A DNA stretch of 64,000 bases from Alkalicoccus urumqiensis (GTDB lineage: Bacteria; Bacillota; Bacilli; Bacillales; Salisediminibacteriaceae). Positions 7,850-15,219 of the stretch are shown here, piece by piece. Every line of letters starts with the position of its first letter. Position 1 is the first letter of the stretch. The stretch lies in the NCBI RefSeq assembly GCF_002993335.1, contig NZ_PVNS01000002.1, forward strand, positions 62,001 to 126,000, in the 5' to 3' direction. Made by a program: the position numbers and the translations under genes. The notes below the pieces were generated by a model. That model was not told the DNA's origin and searched no databases. It saw only the letters and a list, made by a program, of their open reading frames with translations.

Positions 7850-8290
7850 ATGTTTTCGAGCACCTGGTATTTTAAAACGGAAATGGAAGAACCAAAAGAG
7901 AAAGTGTGGAATTTCTTTCAGAAAAACGACAATCTCGTGGCAATCACCGGCTTTCCAAAAATTGAGCTTGAAGGAGACCGCACGGTTTATGAAGGCGCAC
8001 AGATTGTCCTTCACATGAACTTCTATCTTTTTAAGCTCCGATGGGAAGGCGCTATTGTTGAACGGCAGGAAGGCGCCTATTTCATCGATGAAGGCAGAAA
8101 GCTTCCTTTCCCTTTCCGCTCGTGGCGTCACACGCATGCTTTTAAAGAAACAGCGGAAGGAAAAACAAGAATGATTGACCGCGTGGAATTCTCAAGCTGG
8201 CTCCCTGCACCGCTGATTAAGCTGATGCTTGCCGGCATGTTTTCAGACCGGAAAAGACAGCTGCGTATGTATTTTAAGCACGTCAATTAA
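7850..8290 (+). CDS. SRPBCC-fold protein
   Basis: A 146-residue protein of the START-like SRPBCC type (YfiT/cyclase-dehydrase class). The N-terminus STWYFKTEMEEPKEKVWNFF is the usual first strand and helix; the C-terminal long helix (PAPLIKLMLAGMFSDRKRQLRMYF) completes the pocket. Such proteins bind hydrophobic ligands; no ligand can be named from the sequence. The ATG behind AAGGAGG is chosen over an upstream in-frame ATG. The stop codon is two bases before the left end of the insertion sequence, so the gene itself appears intact. Confidence 0.75.
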   Translation: MFSSTWYFKTEMEEPKEKVWNFFQKNDNLVAITGFPKIELEGDRTVYEGAQIVLHMNFYLFKLRWEGAIVERQEGAYFIDEGRKLPFPFRSWRHTHAFKETAEGKTRMIDRVEFSSWLPAPLIKLMLAGMFSDRKRQLRMYFKHVN

Positions 8291-8320
8291 ACGAGGCTGG
8301 GACAAAACCAGCATCAAAAG

Positions 8321-8350
8321 AAGCCCTTACCATTTTTGGTGAGGGCTTTC
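8321..8350. terminator. Terminator hairpin at the left end of the IS
   Basis: AAGCCCTTACC and GGTGAGGGCTT form an 11-bp stem with one G-T pair. It should block transcription entering the element from the left. The same hairpin is kept in the defective copy near 51 kb. Confidence 0.65.
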
Positions 8351-8526
8351 TGTATGAGGGGGTTGATCCTTTCAATGCCAATCGCTTGCCGCGGGCAAGG
8401 CTTCAGCTAACCGCCGCAAAAACAGCGGCGGTGGATCTTCAGCCCTTGCTTTTCCCGCAGGCGTCTCTTGTCTTTTCACGATCAACCCATGATAAAGACC
8501 GCACGGTCTTGATTTCCCGATAAAAA

Positions 8527-8585
8527 AAGGATACCTTCAGGTTAAGTTAGAACGACCAAGTCATAACAAAACCGGAGGTATCCTT
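8527..8585 (+). promoter_or_regulatory. Inverted repeat sequestering the transposase ribosome site
   Basis: AAGGATACCT and AGGTATCCTT are perfect 10-bp inverted arms, extended inward by GGTT/AACC. The right arm contains part of the GGAGG ribosome site and abuts the transposase ATG. Transcripts that start outside the element would fold and hide the ribosome site, while one starting between the arms would not. This is the anti-read-through design known from several insertion sequences; here it is read from the sequence only. Confidence 0.7.
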
Positions 8586-10289
8586 ATGTTTAAAGAGTAT
8601 AACATGGATCAGCTCGTTCTGCCGATGGATTTATCCTTTCAATTACAAAAACATGATGTGGCCTTTGCGGTAAATGATCTCATTGAATCTATACCGGAAG
8701 AAGCCTTTGATGCATTTTATACAAGCAATGGACGGCCTTCGTATCACCCGAAAATGATGATGAAAGTCATTCTTTGTGCCTATACGCAATCCGTTTTTTC
8801 CGGACGGAAAATAGAGGCTATGCTGCATGACAGCATTCGTATGATGTGGCTCGCCCAAGGATATACGCCGACCTATCGAAGCCTTAATCGATTCCGTGTT
8901 CACCCGAATATTCAGGAACTATTACGTCAATGCTTTGTCCAGTTCCGATGCCGATTGGTTGAGGAAGAGACCATCGATAACGAAGCGATATTTATCGACG
9001 GGACGAAGATCGAAGCGAACGCTACGAAATTCAGCTTCGTGTGGAAAAAATCTGTTCAACGCTATCACCAGGACGTGATTACCAAGTCGAAGGCGATGTA
9101 TGATGCATTGGTGGAGCAGGAAATCATTCCAGCGATCGAACGGGACCAGGAAGAGGAAGACATGTTGACGGACCAGGAAATGAAAGACATGCACGAATCG
9201 TTAGACCGGACGGTCGAACAGTTCAACGAACAAATCGAACAAAGCAGCGATGCGCAGGAAAGAAAACAGCTGCGCTCGGCCCGCAAGGAGCCCAAGGAAA
9301 AACGAAAGAAAATCAAGGAGTTCATCGATCGGAAAATCCGGTATGAAAAAGACCTTGCGATCCTCGGGGATCGAAACAGTTATTCGAAAACCGATCCGGA
9401 TGCAACATTCATGCGAATGAAAGATGATTACATGAGAAATGGCCAACTAAAAGCCGGGTATAATCTTCAAATAGCGACAGAAGGGCAGTATACGCTCGCT
9501 TATGATGTCTTCCCAAATCCAACAGATACCCGGACCCTTCTTCCCTTTCTTGACACGATCGAAAAGGACTATTTCCCTCTGCCCGACTACCTGGTCGGAG
9601 ACGCCGGATACGGAAGTGAACAAAATTACGACACGATCCTTTCCAATCATCCAGGTACCACTCCCTTAATCACCTACGGGATGTACCGCAAGGAAAAGAA
9701 GCGATCGTTCAAACAGGATCCCTACCATGCCGTAAATTGGGAATACGATCCGGAAGAGGATTCGTTCCTCTGTCCTAACGGACAAAAAGTCCCTTTCCGT
9801 TATAGGTCCCGCCGAAAGGATCGATCAGGATTTGAGCGGACATTCAAGGTCTACGAATGTGAAGACTGTACGAGTTGTCCTTTCCGCGTCGATTGTTCCA
9901 GGGCGAAGGAGGGGACGAACCGAAAGGTTTATTACAATGAGCGATGGGAAACGCAAAAAGCACATATCCGCCAACTGCTTTCGGAAGAGAAAACTGGAGC
10001 CATCTATGGTCGGCGCAAAACCGACGTGGAACCAGTTTTTGGATTTCTGAAGGCGAATTTGCGTTTCACCAGGATGTCGGTGAGAGGAAAAGCCAAGGTA
10101 AAACAAGAACTTGGATTCGCACTCATGGCCGTGAACATGAGAAAGTTCACGGCCATGAGACAGATTCATTATTGCTTCTCCCAAACAAAACGCTTTCGAC
10201 GACCCGCCTGGGTCATCGAAAGCGTTTTTTACGTGCTGGAGAACTATTTTGTCCCAGCCTCGTTTAGTTACGTATGTTATATCACATAG
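8586..10289 (+). CDS. IS1182-family DDE transposase
   Basis: A 567-residue transposase. The N-terminal DUF772-type domain (YHPKMMMKVILCAYTQ) is followed by a catalytic domain with IFIDGTKIEA (first Asp), VGDAGYGS (second Asp) and TDVEPVFGFLKANL (Glu). A Cys cluster (CEDCTSCPFRVDC) lies near residue 420. GGAGG precedes the ATG. The frame has no stop inside the element: it runs through the right inverted repeat and ends nine codons later in host DNA, so the final residues depend on the insertion site. It also overlaps the 3' end of the convergent CBS gene by eight bases. The gene looks intact. Confidence 0.95.
   Translation: MFKEYNMDQLVLPMDLSFQLQKHDVAFAVNDLIESIPEEAFDAFYTSNGRPSYHPKMMMKVILCAYTQSVFSGRKIEAMLHDSIRMMWLAQGYTPTYRSLNRFRVHPNIQELLRQCFVQFRCRLVEEETIDNEAIFIDGTKIEANATKFSFVWKKSVQRYHQDVITKSKAMYDALVEQEIIPAIERDQEEEDMLTDQEMKDMHESLDRTVEQFNEQIEQSSDAQERKQLRSARKEPKEKRKKIKEFIDRKIRYEKDLAILGDRNSYSKTDPDATFMRMKDDYMRNGQLKAGYNLQIATEGQYTLAYDVFPNPTDTRTLLPFLDTIEKDYFPLPDYLVGDAGYGSEQNYDTILSNHPGTTPLITYGMYRKEKKRSFKQDPYHAVNWEYDPEEDSFLCPNGQKVPFRYRSRRKDRSGFERTFKVYECEDCTSCPFRVDCSRAKEGTNRKVYYNERWETQKAHIRQLLSEEKTGAIYGRRKTDVEPVFGFLKANLRFTRMSVRGKAKVKQELGFALMAVNMRKFTAMRQIHYCFSQTKRFRRPAWVIESVFYVLENYFVPASFSYVCYIT
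10122..10159. repeat. Perfect 15-bp hairpin inside the transposase gene
   Basis: CTCATGGCCGTGAAC and GTTCACGGCCATGAG are perfect inverted arms around an 8-base loop. The same hairpin is retained unchanged in the deletion derivative near 51.4 kb, although the coding function there is lost. Confidence 0.85.
10187..10230. terminator. Terminator hairpin at the right end of the IS
   Basis: A 19-bp stem with a single mismatch (AAAACGCTTTCGA... and ...TCGAAAGCGTTTT) around GCCT, followed by T residues and preceded by A residues. It lies in the transposase coding sequence and can terminate transcripts in both directions. Confidence 0.75.
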
Positions 10290-10740
10290 ATGGATTTGTT
10301 TTGCGGAGTTCATGCAGGTACCCATTTAAATGCGCAAGAATTTTACTTCTGGGAATGATCCCTTTAAACTGGCCGTCATGGTTTTCAACACAGACGAAAG
10401 GATACTGAATGGAAAGCGACATAACTTTTTCAAAAACAACATCTGCTTTCACTGCAGAAAAATCACGTTCCATCACTTCCTCCACCGTAAGGGAGGATAA
10501 TTTTTCCGGTTCCATCCGTTCCACGCCTAAAATGGAATCCAGAATTTTTGCTTTACTAATGATTCCGCGCAGACAGCTGTCCATACCCAGCACCGGAATA
10601 GCGGTATAGCCGGATTTCACGAGAACGAGCAGGGCGTGCTCCAATGAATTATCAGGCTGTACATGAGCAACCTGGTCAGCGGGAATGATAAATGTGTCAA
10701 TTCCGCCGGCTAATAAGTCTGTTTCCTGAATGTTTGGCAT
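10282..10740 (-). CDS. cbpB: CbpB/DarB (YkuL) c-di-AMP-binding CBS-domain protein
   Basis: A 152-residue protein made of two CBS domains (about residues 10-70 and 80-145), matching YkuL of B. subtilis. In the Firmicutes this protein binds c-di-AMP; when free of it, it activates the (p)ppGpp synthetase Rel and, in B. subtilis, pyruvate carboxylase. It has no membrane segment and acts in the cytoplasm. The start is the ATG with GAGAGTG upstream; a GTG three codons earlier is possible. The gene is preceded by a consensus cre site and a good SigA promoter. c-di-AMP controls potassium and osmotic balance, which fits a salt-adapted organism. Confidence 0.85.
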   Translation of the reverse strand: MPNIQETDLLAGGIDTFIIPADQVAHVQPDNSLEHALLVLVKSGYTAIPVLGMDSCLRGIISKAKILDSILGVERMEPEKLSSLTVEEVMERDFSAVKADVVFEKVMSLSIQYPFVCVENHDGQFKGIIPRSKILAHLNGYLHELRKTNPSM

Positions 10741-10778
10741 ACACAGCACACTCTCTATGACAATTTAGTTACTCTCTT

Positions 10779-10822
10779 ATGGTAAAGGGAATTCACGCTC
10801 CTGTCAATTGTAAGCGTTTACA
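10779..10822 (-). promoter_or_regulatory. cre (CcpA) site and SigA promoter for cbpB
   Basis: On the minus strand TTGACA, 17 bases, then TACCAT form the promoter. Just upstream TGTAAACGCTTACA is a fully palindromic match to the cre consensus TGWAANCGNTNWCA. The cre centre is about 44 bases before the predicted start, a position where CcpA usually activates (as at ackA and pta) rather than represses. Confidence 0.7.
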
Positions 10823-10934
10823 AATCTACACTTTTATGGAGGGTTACGGACGGTTTCAATCATATGAAAAGGCGCAGCGGCCGGGATGGAGCCACTGTCT
10901 CTGCATCCCTGGCCGTGCATCCGGCAGATGTCTG

Positions 10935-11240
10935 TTATTTTCTCATTTTAAATGCCGCATTCAATTGACCTCGGAGCATTTTGTTCCGGATATCAGACTT
11001 TTTCATTTCTTCGCGCCGGATTTCAAACGTCTGCATCCCGTCTTCCATTTTATTTGCAATGTCGACGAGACGTTCGACGTCTGCAAATGAATATTTTCTG
11101 GTTCCGCCTTTGCTCCGGTCGGGGAAAATCAGCTTACGTTCTTCGTAATACCGTATCTGTCTTTCGGTAAGACCTGTGAGCTCACTGGCGATTCCAATTC
11201 CAATCACCTTTTTATCTTTATAGGATACAGGCTCTGCCAA
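10935..11240 (-). CDS. tnrA: TnrA-type nitrogen regulator (MerR family)
   Basis: A MerR-family regulator of the GlnR/TnrA subgroup. [29 protein letters not shown] and [14 protein letters not shown] are near identical to B. subtilis TnrA, and the short C-terminal tail ([13 protein letters not shown]) matches the TnrA tail that contacts glutamine synthetase, not the longer inhibitory tail of GlnR. TnrA activates nitrogen-scavenging genes when nitrogen is limiting. I place the start at TTG, which has GGATGGAG at proper spacing and fits the B. subtilis N-terminus; an ATG four codons upstream abuts GGAAGG too closely. A TnrA box lies in its own promoter. Confidence 0.88.
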   Translation of the reverse strand: MAEPVSYKDKKVIGIGIASELTGLTERQIRYYEERKLIFPDRSKGGTRKYSFADVERLVDIANKMEDGMQTFEIRREEMKKSDIRNKMLRGQLNAAFKMRK

Positions 11241-11272
11241 AGGAATCTCCATCCTTCCAAATAAGAACTTTT

Positions 11273-11329
11273 TATATACTATAGCACGATAGAAAAAGCA
11301 GGCGTGGAAAATTGTCAGATAATCTGACG
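11273..11329 (-). promoter_or_regulatory. tnrA promoter with TnrA box
   Basis: TGTCAGATAATCTGACG fits the TnrA/GlnR consensus TGTNA-N7-TNACA with one mismatch. On the minus strand a TATAGT -10 element follows with no good -35. The box centre is about 50 bases before the predicted start, the distance typical of TnrA-activated promoters. The same 7-bp inverted repeat could act as a weak terminator for the sodium channel gene. Confidence 0.6.
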
Positions 11330-11354
11330 GTTTTCATCGAAATCAGTTTCCGGA

Positions 11355-12155
11355 TCACTGCTGCAGTTTTTTGATCATGTCTTTTAACTCTTTAATATCG
11401 TTTCTCGTCTGCTCAACTTCCCGTCTGAGCGCTTCCGCTTCTTCATCAGGAGGATGGTCTTCGCTTTTATCAACATTTGAGACAATTACTCCGATAAACA
11501 GGTTGAATATAACGAATGTACCAACGAGAACAAAGCTGACAAAATACATCCAGGCAAAGCTGTGTACTTCCATAATAGGGCGCATTACCTGAGAAGCCCA
11601 GGACTCCAGTGTGACTACCTGGAACAGCGTGAGAAGTGATAATTCCAGCGTGCCGAAATATTCGGGGGAGGTTTCCTGAAACAGCATCGTACCAATCACC
11701 GCAAAAATATAGAAAATAATGCTCATTAACAGCATAATATTTCCGAGTGACGGAATGGTCATAATGAGTGCATCGACAAGTCTCCGGAGGGACGGAATGA
11801 CAGATACGGCCCGGAAAACACGAATCACACGCAGAATCCGGAGCACGGTAACGAAGTGGGCTCCCATAAAAATGTGTCCAGCAGCAACGATGCAGAAATC
11901 AAACCAGTTCCAGCTGCTCGAAAAAAATGACTTCAGTGAGGAAGAGGCAAGAAGGCGCATCGCTATCTCCACCGTAAATATCCACAGAAGAATCCGGTCC
12001 AGGCTCTGGAAAAAAGATTCCCTGCCTTCATAAATGGAAGGGTACGTTTCCAGACCGACTAAAACCGCGTTGAATAGAATCAGCAGAATAACCGCTGACG
12101 TAAAAGCTGTATGGGTGACTATGTTGTTTAAAGACTGTTTCCAGTTGGAAACCAC
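11355..12155 (-). CDS. ncbA: NaChBac-type voltage-gated sodium channel
   Basis: A 266-residue six-helix ion channel of the bacterial NaV family (about 274 residues in NaChBac). The S4 voltage sensor RILRVIRVFRAVSVIP has arginines at three-residue steps. The pore segment VVTLESWAS is the NaChBac selectivity filter (LESWAS), which predicts sodium selectivity. S1 is near residue 20-35 and S6 is FVLVGTFVIFNLFIGVIV. A C-terminal coiled coil (EEAEALRREVEQTRNDIKELKDMI) should bundle the tetramer. In alkaliphilic bacilli this channel supports sodium re-entry for pH homeostasis, motility and chemotaxis. The window also holds a flagellin locus about 5 kb away. Confidence 0.95.
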   Translation of the reverse strand: MVSNWKQSLNNIVTHTAFTSAVILLILFNAVLVGLETYPSIYEGRESFFQSLDRILLWIFTVEIAMRLLASSSLKSFFSSSWNWFDFCIVAAGHIFMGAHFVTVLRILRVIRVFRAVSVIPSLRRLVDALIMTIPSLGNIMLLMSIIFYIFAVIGTMLFQETSPEYFGTLELSLLTLFQVVTLESWASQVMRPIMEVHSFAWMYFVSFVLVGTFVIFNLFIGVIVSNVDKSEDHPPDEEAEALRREVEQTRNDIKELKDMIKKLQQ

Positions 12156-12198
12156 TATTTTTCACGCTCCTGTTCATTAAAAGATGATCAGCTATGTA

Positions 12199-12232
12199 AA
12201 AAGCCTGTCGGACATTAGGTGTCCGGCAGGCA
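12199..12232 (-). terminator. Terminator after proC
   Basis: On the minus strand GCCTGCCGGACA and TGTCCGACAGGC form a 12-bp stem (one G-T pair) with a 4-base-type loop, followed by TTTTT. It separates proC from the channel gene. Confidence 0.85.
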
Positions 12233-12272
12233 CAGTGAGGGAGACCGGCTAAGGAAAAGGCGGACCGGCTTC

Positions 12273-13088
12273 TCAGTCTGTTTTTTCAGCAGGCTGCCTC
12301 GCGCCGAGTTCACCGGCACGTTCGTGTGCTCTTGTTATGCAGGCAATTAAAGCTTCCTGGACGCCGCGGTCCTGGAGCACATGAAAACCCGCTTCGGTGG
12401 TTCCGCCGGGGCTCATAATCTGTGTGTAAAGTTCTTTCGGTGTTTTTTCTTCCGCCTGCACGCGTCTGCTTGCGCCGATTAACGTCTGGGCAACGAGGTT
12501 TCTGCCTATGGATTCGGGAATGCCGATATTTGCAGCAGCTTTTTCCATCGACTCCATTAAGTAATAAATATATGCGGGACCTGTCCCGGTGAGTGCCGTT
12601 ACAGCATCCATAATAGATTCTTCAATGACGGCAGTTTCACCGATCTCCTTTAATAAATGGAGGAGATCTGTTTTTTTAGAATCAGGTACTGTTTTATCAA
12701 AAGAGATGGATGTCATCGATGCCTGAACTGCCGCTGATGTATTCGGCATCGAGCGTGCCCAGCTTTTTGACGGATCCAGCTGCTTGAGGGAGTCCAGCGT
12801 AATCCCAGCCATAACAGAAACAAATACGGTGGAAGATGATGCAGACTGAAGAAATGGATAGACGGCCTCTTCCCAGTCTTTCGGCTTGCATGCCGCAAAA
12901 ATAAAGTCCGCATCAACAAGCGCTGACATGCTTCTGCTCGTATGGATGCCATACGTTTTCTCCAGACGTTCCAGCTTTTCATCGTCACTTCGGTTCGTTA
13001 CGGTGATTTCCGGCGGCTCTTTAAGCTGGGACCAGCCTGCGATCATCGCTTCGGCCATGGAACCGGCACCAATAAAAGTAATTTTCAT
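12273..13088 (-). CDS. proC: Pyrroline-5-carboxylate reductase
   Basis: A 271-residue enzyme for the last step of proline synthesis, reducing pyrroline-5-carboxylate with NAD(P)H. The Rossmann start is MKITFIGAGSMAEAM; the C-terminal dimer domain carries TALTGTGPAYIYYLMESM and the substrate-site MSPGGTTEAGF. Length is normal for the family. It corresponds to proI (yqjO) of B. subtilis and lies next to the YqjQ homologue, as there. Proline is a compatible solute in many salt-adapted bacilli, so it may serve osmoprotection as well as protein synthesis. It has its own extended -10 promoter (TGTTATACT) and a strong terminator. Confidence 0.95.
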   Translation of the reverse strand: MKITFIGAGSMAEAMIAGWSQLKEPPEITVTNRSDDEKLERLEKTYGIHTSRSMSALVDADFIFAACKPKDWEEAVYPFLQSASSSTVFVSVMAGITLDSLKQLDPSKSWARSMPNTSAAVQASMTSISFDKTVPDSKKTDLLHLLKEIGETAVIEESIMDAVTALTGTGPAYIYYLMESMEKAAANIGIPESIGRNLVAQTLIGASRRVQAEEKTPKELYTQIMSPGGTTEAGFHVLQDRGVQEALIACITRAHERAGELGARQPAEKTD

Positions 13089-13192
13089 CGTTGTATTCCT
13101 CCTGTAAACTGCAATAGAATTAGTATAACAGGAAAATCACGTCCTGTGGATAATGACAATTGTCCATTCAGAGAAGAGAAGGCGGGGGTTTT

Positions 13193-13963
13193 ATGAATAT
13201 CGTCATTACCGGTGCGTCAAGTGGACTGGGAGCAGAGACCGCAGCGCTTCTTGCTGCAGAAGGGCATCGTGTCATACTCGGGTCACGGTCCATTCAAAAA
13301 CTGAAAGAGGTTAAAAAACGGATTCAGTCTGAAGGAGGAAGCTGTGAAGTGTATGCACTGGACGTCACAAATGAACAAAGCTGCGTCCAATTTATGAAGC
13401 AGGCGGAAGAAAATAATGGCTCTGTAGATATTCTTATAAACAATGCCGGGGCTGGAACGTTTAAAAAGATAGAAGAGCTCCAGGCAGTGGAAGTGGAGGA
13501 AATGCTTTCTGTCAATGTTACAGGCGTTCATAACATGACGAAAGCAGCTCTCCCTTATATGAAAGCGAGAGACCAGGGAAAATTACTATTTATCAGCTCT
13601 CTTGCCGGCAAGATCCCAAGTCCGAAAGCGTCTGTATATGCTGCTTCCAAGCATGCGGTTATAGGCTATGCAAGGGCCGTGCGGATGGAACTTGCAGGTA
13701 CCAATGTCAATGTGTCGATTTTTTACCCCGGCCCGATCGACACACCATTCCTTGATAAGGCCGATAAAACAGGAAATTACCGGAGCCGTCTCGGCCGAAT
13801 GATGCTGACCGTCCGGGAAACAGCCGTTGCTGTAGGAAAGCTGACAGAGAAAAAAAGCCGTGAAAGCCACCTGCCTAAAGTCGGTTTTCTGCTGTCCGTT
13901 TTATACCAGACAGCCCCGAAAATCGTAGAAAAAGCAGCAGGAAAGCAGTTTCAAAAAAAATAG
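13193..13963 (+). CDS. Short-chain dehydrogenase (YqjQ-like)
   Basis: A 256-residue SDR oxidoreductase. TGASSGLGAETA binds the cofactor, NNAGAG is conserved, and Ser (ISSLAG), Tyr and Lys (YAASKHA) form the catalytic site. A hydrophobic C-terminal part (GFLLSVLYQTAPKIVEKAAG) suggests membrane association and is shared with YqjQ. The start ATG follows GGCGGGGG; an upstream in-frame ATG is less likely. Gene order proC-yqjQ (divergent here) is as in B. subtilis. The substrate is unknown; DltE-like and lipid-related roles have been suggested for relatives. Confidence 0.85.
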   Translation: MNIVITGASSGLGAETAALLAAEGHRVILGSRSIQKLKEVKKRIQSEGGSCEVYALDVTNEQSCVQFMKQAEENNGSVDILINNAGAGTFKKIEELQAVEVEEMLSVNVTGVHNMTKAALPYMKARDQGKLLFISSLAGKIPSPKASVYAASKHAVIGYARAVRMELAGTNVNVSIFYPGPIDTPFLDKADKTGNYRSRLGRMMLTVRETAVAVGKLTEKKSRESHLPKVGFLLSVLYQTAPKIVEKAAGKQFQKK

Positions 13964-14023
13964 CAGCCGACTCCTGCTCTCTCGAGTCAGAGTTGCTGAA
14001 GGATCGTTTTTCCAGTTGAAACC

Positions 14024-14048
14024 GTTTAAAATCCCGGATACAGGGAAA
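14024..14048 (+). promoter_or_regulatory. Possible SigB-type promoter for the methyltransferase
   Basis: GTTTAA, 13 bases, GGGAAA. The -35 is a perfect match to the SigB consensus and the -10 matches four of six (consensus GGGTAT). The start codon is about 45 bases further on. Confidence 0.4.
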
Positions 14049-14096
14049 ACAGGTAGAAATGAACTACAATACTATTGAATGAAGCAGGTGAGAGGC

Positions 14097-15086
14097 ATGG
14101 GGGAAATTCAACGGGTGCTGAAAGCACGAAACTGGATGAAGACCAATGAAAATTTTCTGGGCACGTGGCATGCACATGTCGGTTATAAAATGGACTTATT
14201 TGATGCATTTAAAAAAGCGATTCATCCCGAAGCAGCAGCTGTCGAACAGCAGGTATCCAGCGAACTGCTGCAGCGCTGGGTGGACGTCGGCCTGCAGGTC
14301 GGCCATTTAAAACGCGCGCGGAACGGAAAAGTAAAAGCAAAAAAAGATATGATAAAGTATGCATCAAAAAACAGCCGGGAATCTGTCGGTATTCTGCTGG
14401 AGGAAATGCTGGAACTGCATATTCCGACGCTTCTGGAGTACCCGGCACTGCTGAAGTCGGATGAGCGCCTTACATATCTCGGCGATAAGTTTGCGGAGGT
14501 TGTAGCGGAAACTTCCACTCTTCTTGAAAAAGCAGCTGTATCTCCCATCCTTTCCTGGGTAAAAAAAGAAAAACCGGCAAGCATCATTGATCTCGGAAGC
14601 GGCTACTGCGGATATCTTCGTGCTGTTTATGATAAATACCCGAATACCGAACTGATCGGTGTTGAACTGAGCGAAGAAGTCGTAAAAAACGCACGGGAGA
14701 AGCACGGTGATAAGATAGATATACGCCAGGGGGATATCGAAAATTTTCTGGAGGAATATGATGGCCGCGCAGATATGATTATGGCGCATAACCTGCTGTA
14801 CTATTTTCCCCCTGAGGAACGAGAAGACTTGTTTAAGCGGATTTCGCGGACCCTCTCCTCCAAAGGCTCTGTAACTGTCATCTGCCCGCTTGTAAATGCG
14901 AAGTACGGCGCTTCATTTACAGCAGCATTTAATGCATTTATGACTGCCCATGAAAACCTGTACCCGCTTCCATCGCCGGAAGATATGGAACGGTTTGCTG
15001 AAGCCGGCGGAATGAAGGTGGAAACGTTTAAACCCTTGATACGTGAGGGCGGATGGTATTTAATTAACATGAAAAAACAATCCTGA
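14097..15086 (+). CDS. Class I SAM-dependent methyltransferase
   Basis: A 329-residue protein with a helical N-terminal half and a C-terminal Rossmann methyltransferase domain. Motif I is IIDLGSGYCGYLRAVY (about residue 160), the acidic end of strand 2 is IGVELSEE, and DMIMAHNLLYYFPPEE is the post-motif region. The two-domain plan resembles small-molecule O-methyltransferases. The ATG after GCAGGTGAG is chosen over one six codons upstream. It lies 200 bases before the carotenoid genes in the same direction, but a terminator separates them. Carotenoids of several bacilli are methyl esters, so a role in that step is possible but unproven. Confidence 0.8.
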   Translation: MGEIQRVLKARNWMKTNENFLGTWHAHVGYKMDLFDAFKKAIHPEAAAVEQQVSSELLQRWVDVGLQVGHLKRARNGKVKAKKDMIKYASKNSRESVGILLEEMLELHIPTLLEYPALLKSDERLTYLGDKFAEVVAETSTLLEKAAVSPILSWVKKEKPASIIDLGSGYCGYLRAVYDKYPNTELIGVELSEEVVKNAREKHGDKIDIRQGDIENFLEEYDGRADMIMAHNLLYYFPPEEREDLFKRISRTLSSKGSVTVICPLVNAKYGASFTAAFNAFMTAHENLYPLPSPEDMERFAEAGGMKVETFKPLIREGGWYLINMKKQS

Positions 15087-15113
15087 TAGGAAATGGTTTC
15101 CTGTCGATCTACA

Positions 15114-15163
15114 AGCCGCTCCAGGCGATGCAGCAGTATGCTGACAGAGAGGAGCGGCTCTGT
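15114..15163 (+). terminator. Terminator after the methyltransferase
   Basis: Arms AGCCGCTCC and GGAGCGGCT enclose a loop with a small CAGCA/TGCTG hairpin; CTGTTT follows. Confidence 0.6.
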
Positions 15164-15219
15164 TTATGCATAAAACCATTTTTGTTCAAAAACCTTATGT
15201 AATTCCTTGTACATTCGTT

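Larger units (their letters stand above)
8293..10261 (+). mobile_element. IS1182-family insertion sequence (complete)
   Basis: A 1969-bp element bounded by 15-bp perfect terminal inverted repeats GAGGCTGGGACAAAA and TTTTGTCCCAGCCTC. It carries one transposase gene. About 290 bases on the left are non-coding and hold an early hairpin terminator, a CCGCCGC/GCGGCGG hairpin inside a larger GC-rich fold, and an inverted repeat masking the transposase ribosome site. No direct target duplication is visible; instead the flanks are complementary (AAAC on the left, GTTT on the right, continuing as an imperfect palindrome), which suggests insertion into a stem-loop between two convergent host genes. Confidence 0.9.

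Noticed and set aside
8278-10290. Possible inactivation of the SRPBCC or CbpB gene by the IS
   Set aside because: Both genes keep their own stop codons outside the element; only the shared intergenic stem-loop is split.
10779-11090. A 103-codon plus-strand frame between cbpB and tnrA
   Set aside because: It runs through the cbpB promoter and cre site and then antisense to tnrA; no convincing start.
15208-15213. TGTACA upstream of the carotenoid operon as a CarH operator
   Set aside because: A six-base palindrome is too short to claim, and no repeated copies at set spacing were seen.
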